The notes beneath the pieces were generated by a model. It saw nothing but the letters and a program-made list of their open reading frames with translations, did not search any database and had not been told where the DNA came from. DNA of 64,000 nucleotides from Cymbomonas tetramitiformis (taxonomy: Eukaryota; Chlorophyta; Pyramimonadophyceae; Pyramimonadales; Pyramimonadaceae). Positions 44,425 to 55,000 of this stretch are shown here, in pieces. The stretch is taken from positions 18,319 to 82,318 of the forward strand of contig LGRX02003775.1 in assembly GCA_001247695.2 (NCBI GenBank), written 5' to 3'. The translations under genes were made by a program, and so were the position numbers. Numbering within the stretch: position 1 is the stretch's first letter; every line of letters starts with the position of its first letter.

Positions 44425-44808
44425 TGTCACAAACCACGGCTTATCGTGTACCTCAGCCGGGTTGTGACACTTGCTGTAGCAGTCTCTGTGACGAACGTAT
44501 GACACGCGCAGTACGATACGCGCGAGGAGTTATGACAGTGACGAGATACGGAAATACGGATGGGTGTTACACTTGTTTGGAGATAGCGAGAATAAGAGGG
44601 GCGGCGAAGCAGGGTGAGCCAGACGCTCATTTTTGTTTTGCCTTCGTAACAGTGATTCCGAAAATAGCCAGGACTCGCTTAAGACCGCGAAAACAGCAGT
44701 GTTATGAAATAATTAGTGAGATACAGTATTCTTCTACTTGTAAAGATATACATTTGTGGACTTGTCCTTGTGCGACTGCGTCAGAACTGTAATTAACAGT
44801 CTTTTTCA
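44425..44808 (+). repeat. LTR segment 'b' at the 5' side
   Basis: 384 bp, about 97.7% identical to 59326-59709. It begins with an inverted repeat TGTCACAA...TTGTGACA (44425-44469), so its first 45 nt could fold as a hairpin. Segment 'a' is missing from this side. Confidence 0.85.
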
Positions 44809-45698
44809 AAACAAAAATGTGCCTTATTACAGACATGTCGTCTGTAATGCTGAGAGTTCAACAGCAGTCCTGAAGAACGAGACCTCTGAATGGTGATGCC
44901 AGGGACGGATTATCCGTACTGGTAAGCCTTGGAAGAGGTTGAGTGAAGCAGGCTGTTGCGACACTCGAAGTTCACCAGTCTTGCGAAGTACAGCGACAGC
45001 GGTCACAGCAGAACCAGTTGCTAATTTTGCGAACATGATTGCAGCGTTGAGAATTATGTACTGGGCTATTTCGGGAAGTGACATCCTGCTGGAGCAAAGC
45101 ACCAGACGGTAAAGCCAGGGACGGATTCATCCGTACTGGTACGCCTGAAGGCGTGGAGCGAAACAGGACTGTCAGTGGGCACCATCACGACAGCTTTCTT
45201 TGTGGTCACTTGACACATGCTGGCGTTCTGCTGACTGACTGCGTGGACCAGAGACACTAAGGGCAGAGGCAACCTTGCTGGACATCTGGGAGAGCCAATA
45301 TAAGACCGGGTCACAGATGGAACCTTGCTCACCAGTCGTGGACGAGATTATCCTGGCAGTGATTGCTACTTAGAGCAAAGCACTGAAAGGTGAGGCCAGG
45401 GACGGATTCATCCGTACTGGTAAGCTGGGAAGTGTGGAGTGAAAAGAGCCTTCACACCAGTATCTCTTCTTCACCAGAAAGGTAGCAACGGAATCCAAGG
45501 CTGACCGCGAGGATCAGCAAAGGGCAGAGAGGCGTGCCCAGAGAGCGATACGAGTGAGCCAGCACTTCACAGAGCTGGAAGGAGAGGAAGGGGCTGCCGG
45601 TGGCCAGCCTGAGGCAAGCACTAGTACAGCCTGAGGCACAAGCACCAGCACAACTGCAAGCCCAGGCCCAGGAGCCGTTAATAATCTTTGAAGAAGAC
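44809..45698 (+). promoter_or_regulatory. retrotransposon leader with three hairpin modules
   Basis: Non-coding leader between LTR and ORF1. A module of GCCAGGGACGGATTCATCCG followed by TACTGGTA(A/C)GC occurs at 44898-44928, 45114-45144 and 45394-45425 (the first copy lacks one base). Each has the palindrome ACGGATTCATCCGT (stem ACGGAT, 2-nt loop). Copies 2 and 3 are also preceded by GAGCAAAGCAC. The end of copies 1 and 3, GGTAAGC, fits a splice donor. Packaging, dimerisation or splicing roles are possible. No primer-binding site is evident after the LTR. Confidence 0.7.
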
Positions 45699-48600
45699 AT
45701 GGAGTACACTGACTACGCTCGTGTCAACCTTGGTACGCTGCCCAACTACACGGGCACCAAGGAAGAAGATCGGCCCAAGTTCCTGAGGGAGTTCGCCGAC
45801 ATGTGCGAGAATTTCGTACGGCAGCACAACGCCAACGTCAGGAAGAGGCTCAGGTCCGGGGCTGGCACTCTCACCGAAGCTCAGATGAAGACCCTGAGAG
45901 AGACTCCCCCTGACTTTGAATATCTGTGGGACATCGTCCCTGCGTGTCTGGCTGGAGAGAACTCACAAGCTCTCAGCTGGTGGCGCGAGAACTATGAAAG
46001 AGGGGGGGTAGTGACCTCCAACATGGACCGAGTCCTGAAGGACACTAGCGAGCATGGCCCACTCGAGGGTACCATCCCATGCGCTAGGCCCCCTTTCAAT
46101 GAGATGAACGCTGGCACCACGTGGGTGATAGCGAGGCCGGTGACGAACCAAGACACCCAAGGGGAGGTTTCCGACGAATATCTGACTGATGGAACCTCCC
46201 TGAAGGGCTTGACGGGACGTGATGGCACCCGTGATACCCAGTACTTCTATGCGCTCAGGGGCTTCATCGCTGCCCTTGACAAGAAGTTCATGATGAAAGG
46301 GACTCAAGAGAAAGTGGATCTGTTGACACAGAAGCCACAGGAGGTGGGGCAGGATGGGCTGACCTACATGAAGATGTGCCAACGCAGGGAAATGCAGCTC
46401 AACACTGGGAAGGTGTTGAGCGATGAAGAGCTGCGTACCTTCATCGAGGACTGCGTGGACAACCTGCGCATCAAGGTCTTCCAGACGCGGGTGAAGGAGC
46501 AACTGAGGGCACAGTTCCCGCCACCCAATCGGGTGACCTGGAAGGACCTGGAGGCCATCGTCGAGGTTCAAGACAAGCTCAAGGGCGATGCAGAGTCTTG
46601 GATCCTCACCTTCCTCCAGGAGATCACCAGACGATGTGGCTGCCAGTACTCCACCTGGGAGGCGCGACAGCATGGCCTTGACCTCAAGGCCATAAAGAAC
46701 TCGATCAAGAAGATTGAGTCCTCTGAGGTGGCGCAGTCAGGCGAACCGGAGAACAGCAAGAAGGTAGATACATCACCTTCTAAGAAGATGAAGAAGGAGG
46801 TGAATGTGGCCGAAAGAGCTAAGAAGGCCTCCTACAACAAGACGCCACCGCCAGCAGAGGGCGTGCGTACGAACGACAAGCCCAAGTGCTTGCGCTGCTT
46901 TGGAGGGGGCTGGCATGAGTCCGATCCCGAGCAGTGCAGGAGTGGTTATAAACACGTCAAGATGCCTGCTGGATTCCACGAAAGCAGGCTTGGTTCCAGC
47001 AAGTGGTGGGACGCGGAGAACGCCGCTCTGCGCATGTATAATCTGAAGAACCGCTTCAAGAACTCTGACTGGGGCATCCTGGTGACGGACTGGCAGCAGC
47101 TGTCCAACGACGAGAAGGACAAGTACAGAGCCAAACAGTCACCGGAGGACAAGCAGAAGAGCACCACTGGCAATCCCGAGGCGTTGAAAGCAGAGTACCA
47201 GGGCATGGTGGCTGCTAGGAAGACTGCCAGTCGTGCGGGCAGCGTGAAGTCGCAGGTGCTGTCCGAGGATGAGGGCTCCGACGAGGAACCAGTCGCAGCG
47301 CACGTCGCGGAGAGGGAGACTCACACCGTCGATGCACGCGCGCACCACCATGGCAGCGCAGGGGTAGGAGTGTCGTCTGGCCCTCCAACCGAGTTACTCA
47401 CAGCCATGGCCGAGGAGATGGGCGAAGAGGAGCTCTCGAGCGCCCTCAACACCTTGGGTCTGGGGGCACTCCCCGAGACGCTGTGCAAGAGTGCGGAGTC
47501 TGAACTCACGGCGGCTCCAGCAGTAGCCCTGGGAAGTACCCAGCGCATGAGGGGCTTCCCAGTGAAGACACCCGAGGAGTACGAGGCAGACGCACAGGTG
47601 CCCATGGCGCCTGCGGCGGACGAGATGCAGAGGAAGGTGCAGCTCATGGCCTCCGTGATCAAGAGCCTGGGAGCAGCTTTCCGCAAGCTAGCTGCTGGAC
47701 TCGTAGCAGAAGGTCGCATAACAGCTCCAAGGGGTGTGGAGACCTTGGTGGAACTGGCTGAGAACAACCAGCTCCCCGTGCCGACAGCCTCAGCAGCAGA
47801 CTGCCAGGACATCAGCGATGAGGATGACGACTGCCCGGGCATGGAGTCGGGCGACGACAGTGACGAAGAAGAGATTCCTCTGGATGAGATGCCGGAGGAC
47901 ATGGTGGAGCAGCCCAGGAAGGGGAGGACGACGGTGCATGTGACAGCTGCAGCGGCCACCGTCCAGGAGAGCTACGGGGTGAGAGACTTCAGCGAGAGGG
48001 GCGAGCTGCACGCAGGGACCATGGAGGCCAAGGCGTACGAGCTATTGAAGAAGAAGATGCTCAGTGGTCTTACAGAGGAACAGCTCACTGCCATGGCGCA
48101 GGTCCAGCCTGTATGCAAGCTCCTGAACGAGTCTCTGGCACAAGGGATGGCGCTGATGGCCTCTGGAGGCTTGCTTATGTTGTACAAAGCGCTTCTCCTG
48201 GACACGGGGGCCAACTGCAACATTATCCCAATCAGGACAGCCAACAGGTTGGGCTTGACCATCTTTGATGCAGAGACAGGGGCCAGGGTGGCGAGATGTG
48301 ATGGCAGCCCTGCGGAATTCACGAAGTACTGCTACGTGGATGTGGTTCTCGCCGCGGGCACGCCGTACATGACTCTGCATCGGCTCCACGCCTTCGTCAC
48401 CTACACCAATGACACGACGTGGGACTTCTTGGTGGGCACTGGACCCCTGAAGAACGCCCTCAAGTTGACCATCGACCTCTACAGAGGCATTGCTACTTCT
48501 GAGGCCGCGGTGTCACTGGGTATGAAGGAGAAGGTCACGTTGCCATTGATCGAGTTGACGCCGCCCGTCGATGCAAGGAGCAAGCGGAATGAAGACCCGA

Positions 48601-51317
48601 GAGTGTGCCTGGCGACCGAGATCTTCGACGTTGATGCCACGACAGCGCGCACTCTTGCCCCCGCTTTTGATGATTGCGAGCTACCACCACGTGAAGCAGT
48701 GTCCCTGGGCGCAAGGGGAGAAGACCGTCTGGCCCTCGCAGGGGAGAGGTGTGCGCCTGCACCTTGTGCATTCTCGCGAAACCACCCCGAGCTGATGGAC
48801 AGCCTGGCGTCATGGCTGGAGGAGATGAGGCTGAGAAGGTTCAACTCGGAGGAGAAGGAGAGACTCGAGGCGCGCTGCCAGTCCATGGTGGAGGCGGGCT
48901 TCCTGAGACCCAGCTCGATGATGCAAGTCGAGCTCACTGGGCGAGTCAGCTTACACACCGAGGGCTCGACGTACGAACCTCCGCCGCCTGGTACGTCCTT
49001 GACAGACCAGATGCTGGGCATGCTACAAGCATCATCACGCAGCCAGCGGGAAGCCAATGTGGCGACCAGAGGCGAGTGGTCCAGTGCTGAAGAGCCAGAT
49101 GCGAGGGGGTCCCGCACGCCAGCCAGCCTGACCACATCTCAGTCAGACCCTCGCTATCCAGACCTCACGCTGGCGCAGGAGGCCGAGAGCGAAGCTGCCT
49201 TCAAGCTGGCCAGAGTACAGCCATGGGGGGGCATGGCAGTGAACCCGTGGGACTACCAAGATAAGGAGAGCAGCTGGTCTCAGCAGCGCCTGTACATCGA
49301 CCGCACGGGCTATGCTCGTCTGTGCGCGCTCTGCGAAGAGGGCGATGGAAGTGGTGTGGACGCAGGATTTGTGCGGGTCAAGTTCTCGCGTTGTGGAGAA
49401 TACAAGACCGTCCTGGAGACGGAGCTACTGTGGCCCGACTTTACGTTGGTGGACCAGAAGGTTGACAAGGAGACGAAGATACCCTCAGAGACCTGGACCA
49501 CGAGGGCGAGCGGCAGGAAGGACAACGACCAGGTCCCACTCCCTGACTGTGGTGCCCATCGGGAGGCTGGAAGGTACACGATGGCGAGTGTTCAGGAGGT
49601 CCTCAACACCCATCAGACGTACCCAGGAGTCGTGACGGGCAAGCTCATGTGGGACAAGGTGGCGCGCCAGTTCTGCGTACTCAGCGAGCACACTCGCGCC
49701 CAATGGGATCTCATGGAGCGCATGGTACGTCACACCATGGAAGGCGTCACCATCATGAACCCCATGGGCAAGATGACTGGCGAGTTCCAGCTGCCTTTTT
49801 ACTATGAGAAGGACCAGCGCTGGCAGTACCAGCATCTAAAGTATGTACAGCGAGTGGACATCGCTGACCTTCGAGCTCGTCTGAAGGTGAGGTACGACAT
49901 GGAGGTGACTGGTGTGGAGGGCGTGAATGTGAATGGGATCCCGCAGCTCACGCTGTCAGACGCAGCGGACAAGGTGGGGAAGTTCTACCCGGTGACAGAT
50001 GGGGAAGGAGGCAGTGGCGAGGTGTTTAGCACGAACGCTGCCGCCGTGGAGTACCTGCATCTGGGGGACAACACGAGAATGATGCTCGGAGCATGCAAGA
50101 CAGAGGAGCAAGCACAGGACGCGCTGGACACTTATGGGGCCAGAAGGAACCCTCCAGTGCGCACATCCAAGACTCTCAGGACGTCGAAGACGGTCAGGGG
50201 GGATGAGGCAGGGCCATCTGGCTCCGCACCGCCACCATCTTCAGCACCGCTTCGTTTACGGCATCAAACCTGGCCCAACGGCGTCTTCGACCCTGCCATG
50301 TTGGAGTACCACGCTGCAGTGTTCCAGGGCACCTACGAGCCGGAGTCGCCCACTCGCAGCGAGAACACAGCTGGGGAAGCCAACTGGCTGGATCTGGGAG
50401 GGATCTCGGAGTTCATGGCGCTGCATGGACAGACGGTCTTCCTCATCCAGTACCGTTGCTTCATGGGCAAGATCGAGTTCCAGCTCGGGAAGCCCTTCGC
50501 GCAGCGAGGAAAGGGGGTGCACACGCAGCGACTCAGCAGCCAGACCCTGCACCGGTACGCTTCCTCCGCAGGAGTGGGACGAAGGGAAGAGTTTCTGCCT
50601 CTGGGTGGGCAGTCGAAAGGCTGCACGGGAGGACTCCTCGGCACCTTGCAGAAACATATGGAGCATCTGGTTGATCGCACTCAGCTCTTGGAGATCGCCA
50701 GAGACCATTTGAGCGATGGCCCACGGCAGGGCACCCTACGGGTTTTCAAGACCCGTGCCAACGCCCGGTCCAAGGCCGTGTATTACCTCTTTGAGGACAA
50801 TCGCTACTACAGTGAGCGGGGACCCAGCAGCATGGCGTTCACCTTGGAGTACCTCTCCTCAGGTACGCGCAAGTTCGACTGTTGCAGCTGGGAGACCTGG
50901 AACAGGGTGGCGGTGATGCACCGAGAACCATTGTCTGCGTTCACATCCTCGGTGGGCCCGGCGTTGCTAGCTGAGGCACGTCGGGCAGAGGTGCAGGCGC
51001 GTCTTCGAAACGACTTCATGAGGTGCCTGGACCCAATCGAGGGAGGGGATGCAGGAAGTGAGGAGGGAGACGGCAGCATCTCAGGATACTCTTCCGACCT
51101 CGCGGCTGTTGAGGGTGTGAGCACTCACACGGGTCGCACCAGAACACCGTCGCCGCTGACAGAGGATGAAGACAGCGTGGAGGTCATCAGTGAAAGACTG
51201 GTTGGGCTGTCTGCCAGGATTGGCGCAGGGGCAGGCCGAGGTCGCAGCAAACCGCCTCACCATGGCGGCTCTCTCGGAATCGATACAGGCACGTCAGGCG
51301 ATCATCAGAGAATATGA
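45699..51317 (+). CDS. ORF1: gag-protease polyprotein (about 1872 aa)
   Basis: The first in-frame ATG is 45699; the open frame extends upstream to about 45600. The N-terminal 300 residues are gag-like (PKFLREFADMCENFVRQHNA, LRTFIEDCVDNLRIKVF, VTWKDLEAIVEVQDKLKG). A zinc-knuckle-like C-x2-C-x5-H-x7-C lies near residue 397 (CLRCFGGGWHESDPEQC). Acidic linkers follow, then a retropepsin motif LLLDTGANCNIIP with the catalytic Asp at residue 835. About 950 further residues have no family I recognise (YIDRTGYARLCALCEEGDG, LFEDNRYYSERGPSSMAF). It is about three times the usual gag-protease length. The frame ends at 51317, overlapping a +1-frame ORF that continues coding. Confidence 0.8.
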   Translation: MEYTDYARVNLGTLPNYTGTKEEDRPKFLREFADMCENFVRQHNANVRKRLRSGAGTLTEAQMKTLRETPPDFEYLWDIVPACLAGENSQALSWWRENYERGGVVTSNMDRVLKDTSEHGPLEGTIPCARPPFNEMNAGTTWVIARPVTNQDTQGEVSDEYLTDGTSLKGLTGRDGTRDTQYFYALRGFIAALDKKFMMKGTQEKVDLLTQKPQEVGQDGLTYMKMCQRREMQLNTGKVLSDEELRTFIEDCVDNLRIKVFQTRVKEQLRAQFPPPNRVTWKDLEAIVEVQDKLKGDAESWILTFLQEITRRCGCQYSTWEARQHGLDLKAIKNSIKKIESSEVAQSGEPENSKKVDTSPSKKMKKEVNVAERAKKASYNKTPPPAEGVRTNDKPKCLRCFGGGWHESDPEQCRSGYKHVKMPAGFHESRLGSSKWWDAENAALRMYNLKNRFKNSDWGILVTDWQQLSNDEKDKYRAKQSPEDKQKSTTGNPEALKAEYQGMVAARKTASRAGSVKSQVLSEDEGSDEEPVAAHVAERETHTVDARAHHHGSAGVGVSSGPPTELLTAMAEEMGEEELSSALNTLGLGALPETLCKSAESELTAAPAVALGSTQRMRGFPVKTPEEYEADAQVPMAPAADEMQRKVQLMASVIKSLGAAFRKLAAGLVAEGRITAPRGVETLVELAENNQLPVPTASAADCQDISDEDDDCPGMESGDDSDEEEIPLDEMPEDMVEQPRKGRTTVHVTAAAATVQESYGVRDFSERGELHAGTMEAKAYELLKKKMLSGLTEEQLTAMAQVQPVCKLLNESLAQGMALMASGGLLMLYKALLLDTGANCNIIPIRTANRLGLTIFDAETGARVARCDGSPAEFTKYCYVDVVLAAGTPYMTLHRLHAFVTYTNDTTWDFLVGTGPLKNALKLTIDLYRGIATSEAAVSLGMKEKVTLPLIELTPPVDARSKRNEDPRVCLATEIFDVDATTARTLAPAFDDCELPPREAVSLGARGEDRLALAGERCAPAPCAFSRNHPELMDSLASWLEEMRLRRFNSEEKERLEARCQSMVEAGFLRPSSMMQVELTGRVSLHTEGSTYEPPPPGTSLTDQMLGMLQASSRSQREANVATRGEWSSAEEPDARGSRTPASLTTSQSDPRYPDLTLAQEAESEAAFKLARVQPWGGMAVNPWDYQDKESSWSQQRLYIDRTGYARLCALCEEGDGSGVDAGFVRVKFSRCGEYKTVLETELLWPDFTLVDQKVDKETKIPSETWTTRASGRKDNDQVPLPDCGAHREAGRYTMASVQEVLNTHQTYPGVVTGKLMWDKVARQFCVLSEHTRAQWDLMERMVRHTMEGVTIMNPMGKMTGEFQLPFYYEKDQRWQYQHLKYVQRVDIADLRARLKVRYDMEVTGVEGVNVNGIPQLTLSDAADKVGKFYPVTDGEGGSGEVFSTNAAAVEYLHLGDNTRMMLGACKTEEQAQDALDTYGARRNPPVRTSKTLRTSKTVRGDEAGPSGSAPPPSSAPLRLRHQTWPNGVFDPAMLEYHAAVFQGTYEPESPTRSENTAGEANWLDLGGISEFMALHGQTVFLIQYRCFMGKIEFQLGKPFAQRGKGVHTQRLSSQTLHRYASSAGVGRREEFLPLGGQSKGCTGGLLGTLQKHMEHLVDRTQLLEIARDHLSDGPRQGTLRVFKTRANARSKAVYYLFEDNRYYSERGPSSMAFTLEYLSSGTRKFDCCSWETWNRVAVMHREPLSAFTSSVGPALLAEARRAEVQARLRNDFMRCLDPIEGGDAGSEEGDGSISGYSSDLAAVEGVSTHTGRTRTPSPLTEDEDSVEVISERLVGLSARIGAGAGRGRSKPPHHGGSLGIDTGTSGDHQRI

Positions 51318-51960
51318 AGAACGACCTCGTACTGCCCACGCAACTGCGAGGATAAGCACGCGCGGGCCAGACTGCCCGGGGCTTGATGATCGTGGTGGCG
51401 CGCGAGCCACGCCCACGCCGGCACCCTACTCTGGCCGAGTGCTCGGCGGGATATCGACCATGGGCCTGGAGTGCAACATGGCACAGAGACCTGAGCACCA
51501 GTCAATCAACGACATTCTGAGATCCCCGGCACATTCCGTCTGCACGCAGCAGACTGAAGCCGTACCTCCAGCTGCGCAAGAGCAGGACTCCGTTTCGTAC
51601 GTGCCATCAACCCCGAGCTCTACAGCACCCAGCAGCCCGGAGCGTTCCTATGGCTTCGTTGCGCATGTCGACACTCGACCTTCAGGCCATCCTGCAGCGC
51701 GCCCGCAGAGTCCAACTGAGAGTGCCGCACAGCAGCGTTCACCACGGGCTGGACAGCGCAGGAGGAGATCTCCGAGCCCCAGGGAAGGCGCTCATCGTCA
51801 GGACGCGGCTCGCGGTCGGCATGCCGGCATGGGCGCGTCGCGTGCTCCCCAAAGACGCCAAAGTTATGATGAGATCTGGGAGGAGAGGAGAAGGGAGAGC
51901 GCACTGGGGCCTTTTCAAGGGGGCACCGGGCCGGCTGCAGCCCGGCGCGCCCGTCACTGA
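51166..51960 (+). CDS. bridging ORF between gag-protease and pol (+1 frame)
   Basis: Coding character passes from the ORF1 frame to the +1 frame near 51215-51250 ([18 protein letters not shown], then [13 protein letters not shown]). It continues through a Ser/Pro-rich and Arg-rich linker to a stop at 51958-51960. The pol frame is already open there and is again in the ORF1 frame. Either two translational shifts (+1, then -1) or two compensating indels link the products. The 51925-51945 region (CCGGGC/GCCCGG) can form a strong hairpin. I see no canonical -1 slippery heptamer in the right phase. The protein has no recognised domain. Confidence 0.45.
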   Translation: MKTAWRSSVKDWLGCLPGLAQGQAEVAANRLTMAALSESIQARQAIIREYEERPRTAHATARISTRGPDCPGLDDRGGARATPTPAPYSGRVLGGISTMGLECNMAQRPEHQSINDILRSPAHSVCTQQTEAVPPAAQEQDSVSYVPSTPSSTAPSSPERSYGFVAHVDTRPSGHPAARPQSPTESAAQQRSPRAGQRRRRSPSPREGAHRQDAARGRHAGMGASRAPQRRQSYDEIWEERRRESALGPFQGGTGPAAARRARH

Positions 51961-52025
51961 GAAGCAGCCCCGGCGAAAAGCCGGGCACGCAGCCCGCCAA
52001 TGATAGGCGGGCGAAGCGCACTCAG

Positions 52026-55000
52026 GTGTGCTTCCTGCTCATGGGGGTGTTCGTGCGCTTGCATTGGCCGCAGCTGCCTCATTTTGCAGTGATGGCAGTA
52101 TGGATGGCTATGGAGGTATTCAGATTTCTTAGTGAGGTCGTCGCCTGCTGGGCATTCCACGCTGACGCGCCCCGCAGAGCCATAGCACGCGCGTTGTGGG
52201 CCATGCGCGCAACGCCACTCGAGCCATGGGCGCATCAACAGGCGCCTCTGCGCGTGCTGTTGGAGCTGGCCAGGCACTTACTGCTGTTGACCAAGGGTGC
52301 TCTTGAGGTAGCTGGGCTCCACCACGCTCGACGTGGGCTGTGGTACGTGCCATTGATACGGTTCTGCCTCGCCATGCTCGCCATGCACTTCACGCACATG
52401 GTCGTCACTCTGGGGTGCGTCTTGACAGTTGGCGCCCACATTGTCCGCCATGGGTTGCCATGCTCCGGCTTGATTCAAGATGGTGGCACATTCGCCGCGC
52501 TGGAGACTCAGGTGGGTCGCGCGCTGGCGGTCGCCCAGCGGATCTTGGCCGCAGGGCCGGCTACGCTGGCCGCTGTTCCACGGCGCATGCAGAAGCCGCG
52601 CTTTGCCGCTCGACTGCAGCGCCTGCAGTTCACGGCCGCTTGCTACCAGGTGGCGCGCTGTGTCTATGTGATATCAGTCTTGGCGCTGGTGGCCTACGTG
52701 GCTGCGGGAGGAGGACTGGGCCGTATGCAAGGGGGGTGGAAGATGTTGACTTGCATACTGACCCTTCACCCTCCAGTTACACCAGTGGGTACCAGCAGAA
52801 TTTTGAAACTTTTGCTGCTGCTAGCGGTGGCTGCTTGGGTGGCTGCCGTGGCCCCTGGGGAGTCTCAGGGCGTGCTGACGATGGGATCGTGCTCGAGCTC
52901 GCCGACCAGATCTGCCAGGACCGCCTGGGAGGACCAGAGGTCTTCGCGCCAATGGGACACCGGATGGGAGGCTATGGTGGCAGAGCAGGACGAGGTGCTT
53001 CCGCACACGGTGCTGGACACGTTACAGCCAGGGGGCACGACCAGGGTCACCAAGGACGAGGCCGCGTGGCTGGACACCGAGCTCAATGCCACCTTTGGAG
53101 GACATCCCGAGTTCACCGAGGAGAATTGGGAGGAGATGCGCAACGTGGTAAGGAGGTGCAGCTACTGCTTCGCCAACAAGCCGCAGGACATCAAAGGCTA
53201 CCATGGGGGCGCGACACATGCGACCTTCGCCATCCCTTTCAAGGACGAGACTAAGGTAGCTTACCAACGACCGAGGAAGTACAGCCCGGGAGAGCAGGAG
53301 ATCATCGACCTGCACTGCAAGGAACTGCTGGAATATGGCTTCATCGAGCCGGCTTCGCAGCACTGCAGACACGCCAGCAACGTGGTGGTTGCAGGGAAGA
53401 AGGATCACGACACTGGACAGTGGACCTCGACGAGGTTCTGCGTCGACCTCCGGAACACGAACCGGTTGTCGCTGAAGGATAACACGTTACCACATCGTCC
53501 AGAAGAGCTCTACCAGCGCGTGGCCAAGGCCAAGTTCAAGACTACCCTGGACGCGACCAAGGCGTTCCACCAGATTCCCATGACCACTGAGGAGGACAGG
53601 GACAAGACAGCGTTCTGGTGGGGCAACCAGCTTTATCGCTACACATCCATGCCGTTTGGAGCAGCTGGAGCAACCGCAGCCTTCATCAGGATCATGGACT
53701 ACGAGCTACGTCACCTGCAACACTGCACGGTGGCGTACGTCGATGACGTGTGCATATACTCAGACACCGCTGAGCAGCACATCAAGGATGTGGAAGCCGT
53801 GCTTCGCACTTTGGGGGATGCAGGGATACGTCTGCATTCGGGCAAGTCGACCTTCGGGTCAGCCACGGTGGACTTCTTGGGCTACCGCATCGGCTATAAC
53901 ACCATTGGCGCGCAGGACATCAAGTGCAAGGCCATCCAAGAGCTGCCCAAGCCTGAGGATAAAACTGGAGTACGCTCCATCCTTGGACTCATGAACTATT
54001 ACAAAGGTCTGGTGGGGGAACCCATGGGACCCAACTACTCAGAGATGGCACGACCATTGAACGACCTGCTCAGAAAGGAAGTGTTGGATGTCAAGGAAGC
54101 TTGGGGGAAGGATCAGGACCAGGCATTGCAAGCATTGAAGGATGCCCTGTGTTCGGGGAGATGTTTGAAGCCCATTGATTACAGCAAGCCCATCTTCCTC
54201 TACACAGACTGGAGCAACCATGGCATTGGCGCAGTGCTGGGACAGAAGGACGAGAATGGCGTAGAGCACATCTGTGTGGTCATCAGCCGCTCGCTGTCGA
54301 AAACCGAGAGACAGTACGCGAGCTTCCAGGGTGAGATGCTGGCGGTGGTGTGGGCCGTCCGCACATTACGACAGTACCTGCACGGGATCCACTTCACGCT
54401 GATCACCGACCATTCGCCGCTCACAACACTCATGGAGAAGGGGGACCTACAAGGTCAACACCTACGCTGGGCCATCAGCCTCCAGGAGTTTGAGTTCACG
54501 GTCCAGTACCGACCAGGTCCGAAGAATGAGAACGCGGATGTGCCATCCAGGTACCCACTGCCCAGCACCGCAGACGAGACTGGTGCCCGTTTGGATCGTG
54601 AAGGGGACCGAGCCAGGGAAGCGGGGCGTGCCGAGAGGCCAACGTGCTGCTTCACAGACGCCATTTGCTTGGAAGTGACCAGGGAGCCACCACTTGGCCC
54701 CGAAGTAAGCCCAGAAGCTCAGGTGGCCAACTACTGCGAGAACATGGTCAGGGAGCAGCTGGGGACCAGTGCAGTCCATCGACTGTTTGATGTGCACTAC
54801 CAAGAAGAGCTGGAGTGTAACAAGGGGGTCATGTTTGACACTGACCACCCGGAAGTGGCCAGGTGCTCGGGCAGGTTGACTCGAGTCGCCTGGGATGCCC
54901 TCAGCCAGGTACGGCCGATCAGGGGTATGCATTCCGGAGGCTCACCAGCGATATACGGCGACGAGACCATGGAGGGTGGTAAGCTCAAAGTGCCGAAGAA

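Noticed and set aside
44427..44792. ORFs inside the LTR segment (present in both copies)
   Set aside because: They are repeated because the LTR is repeated. Differences between copies show no codon-position pattern by eye and no protein family is recognised.
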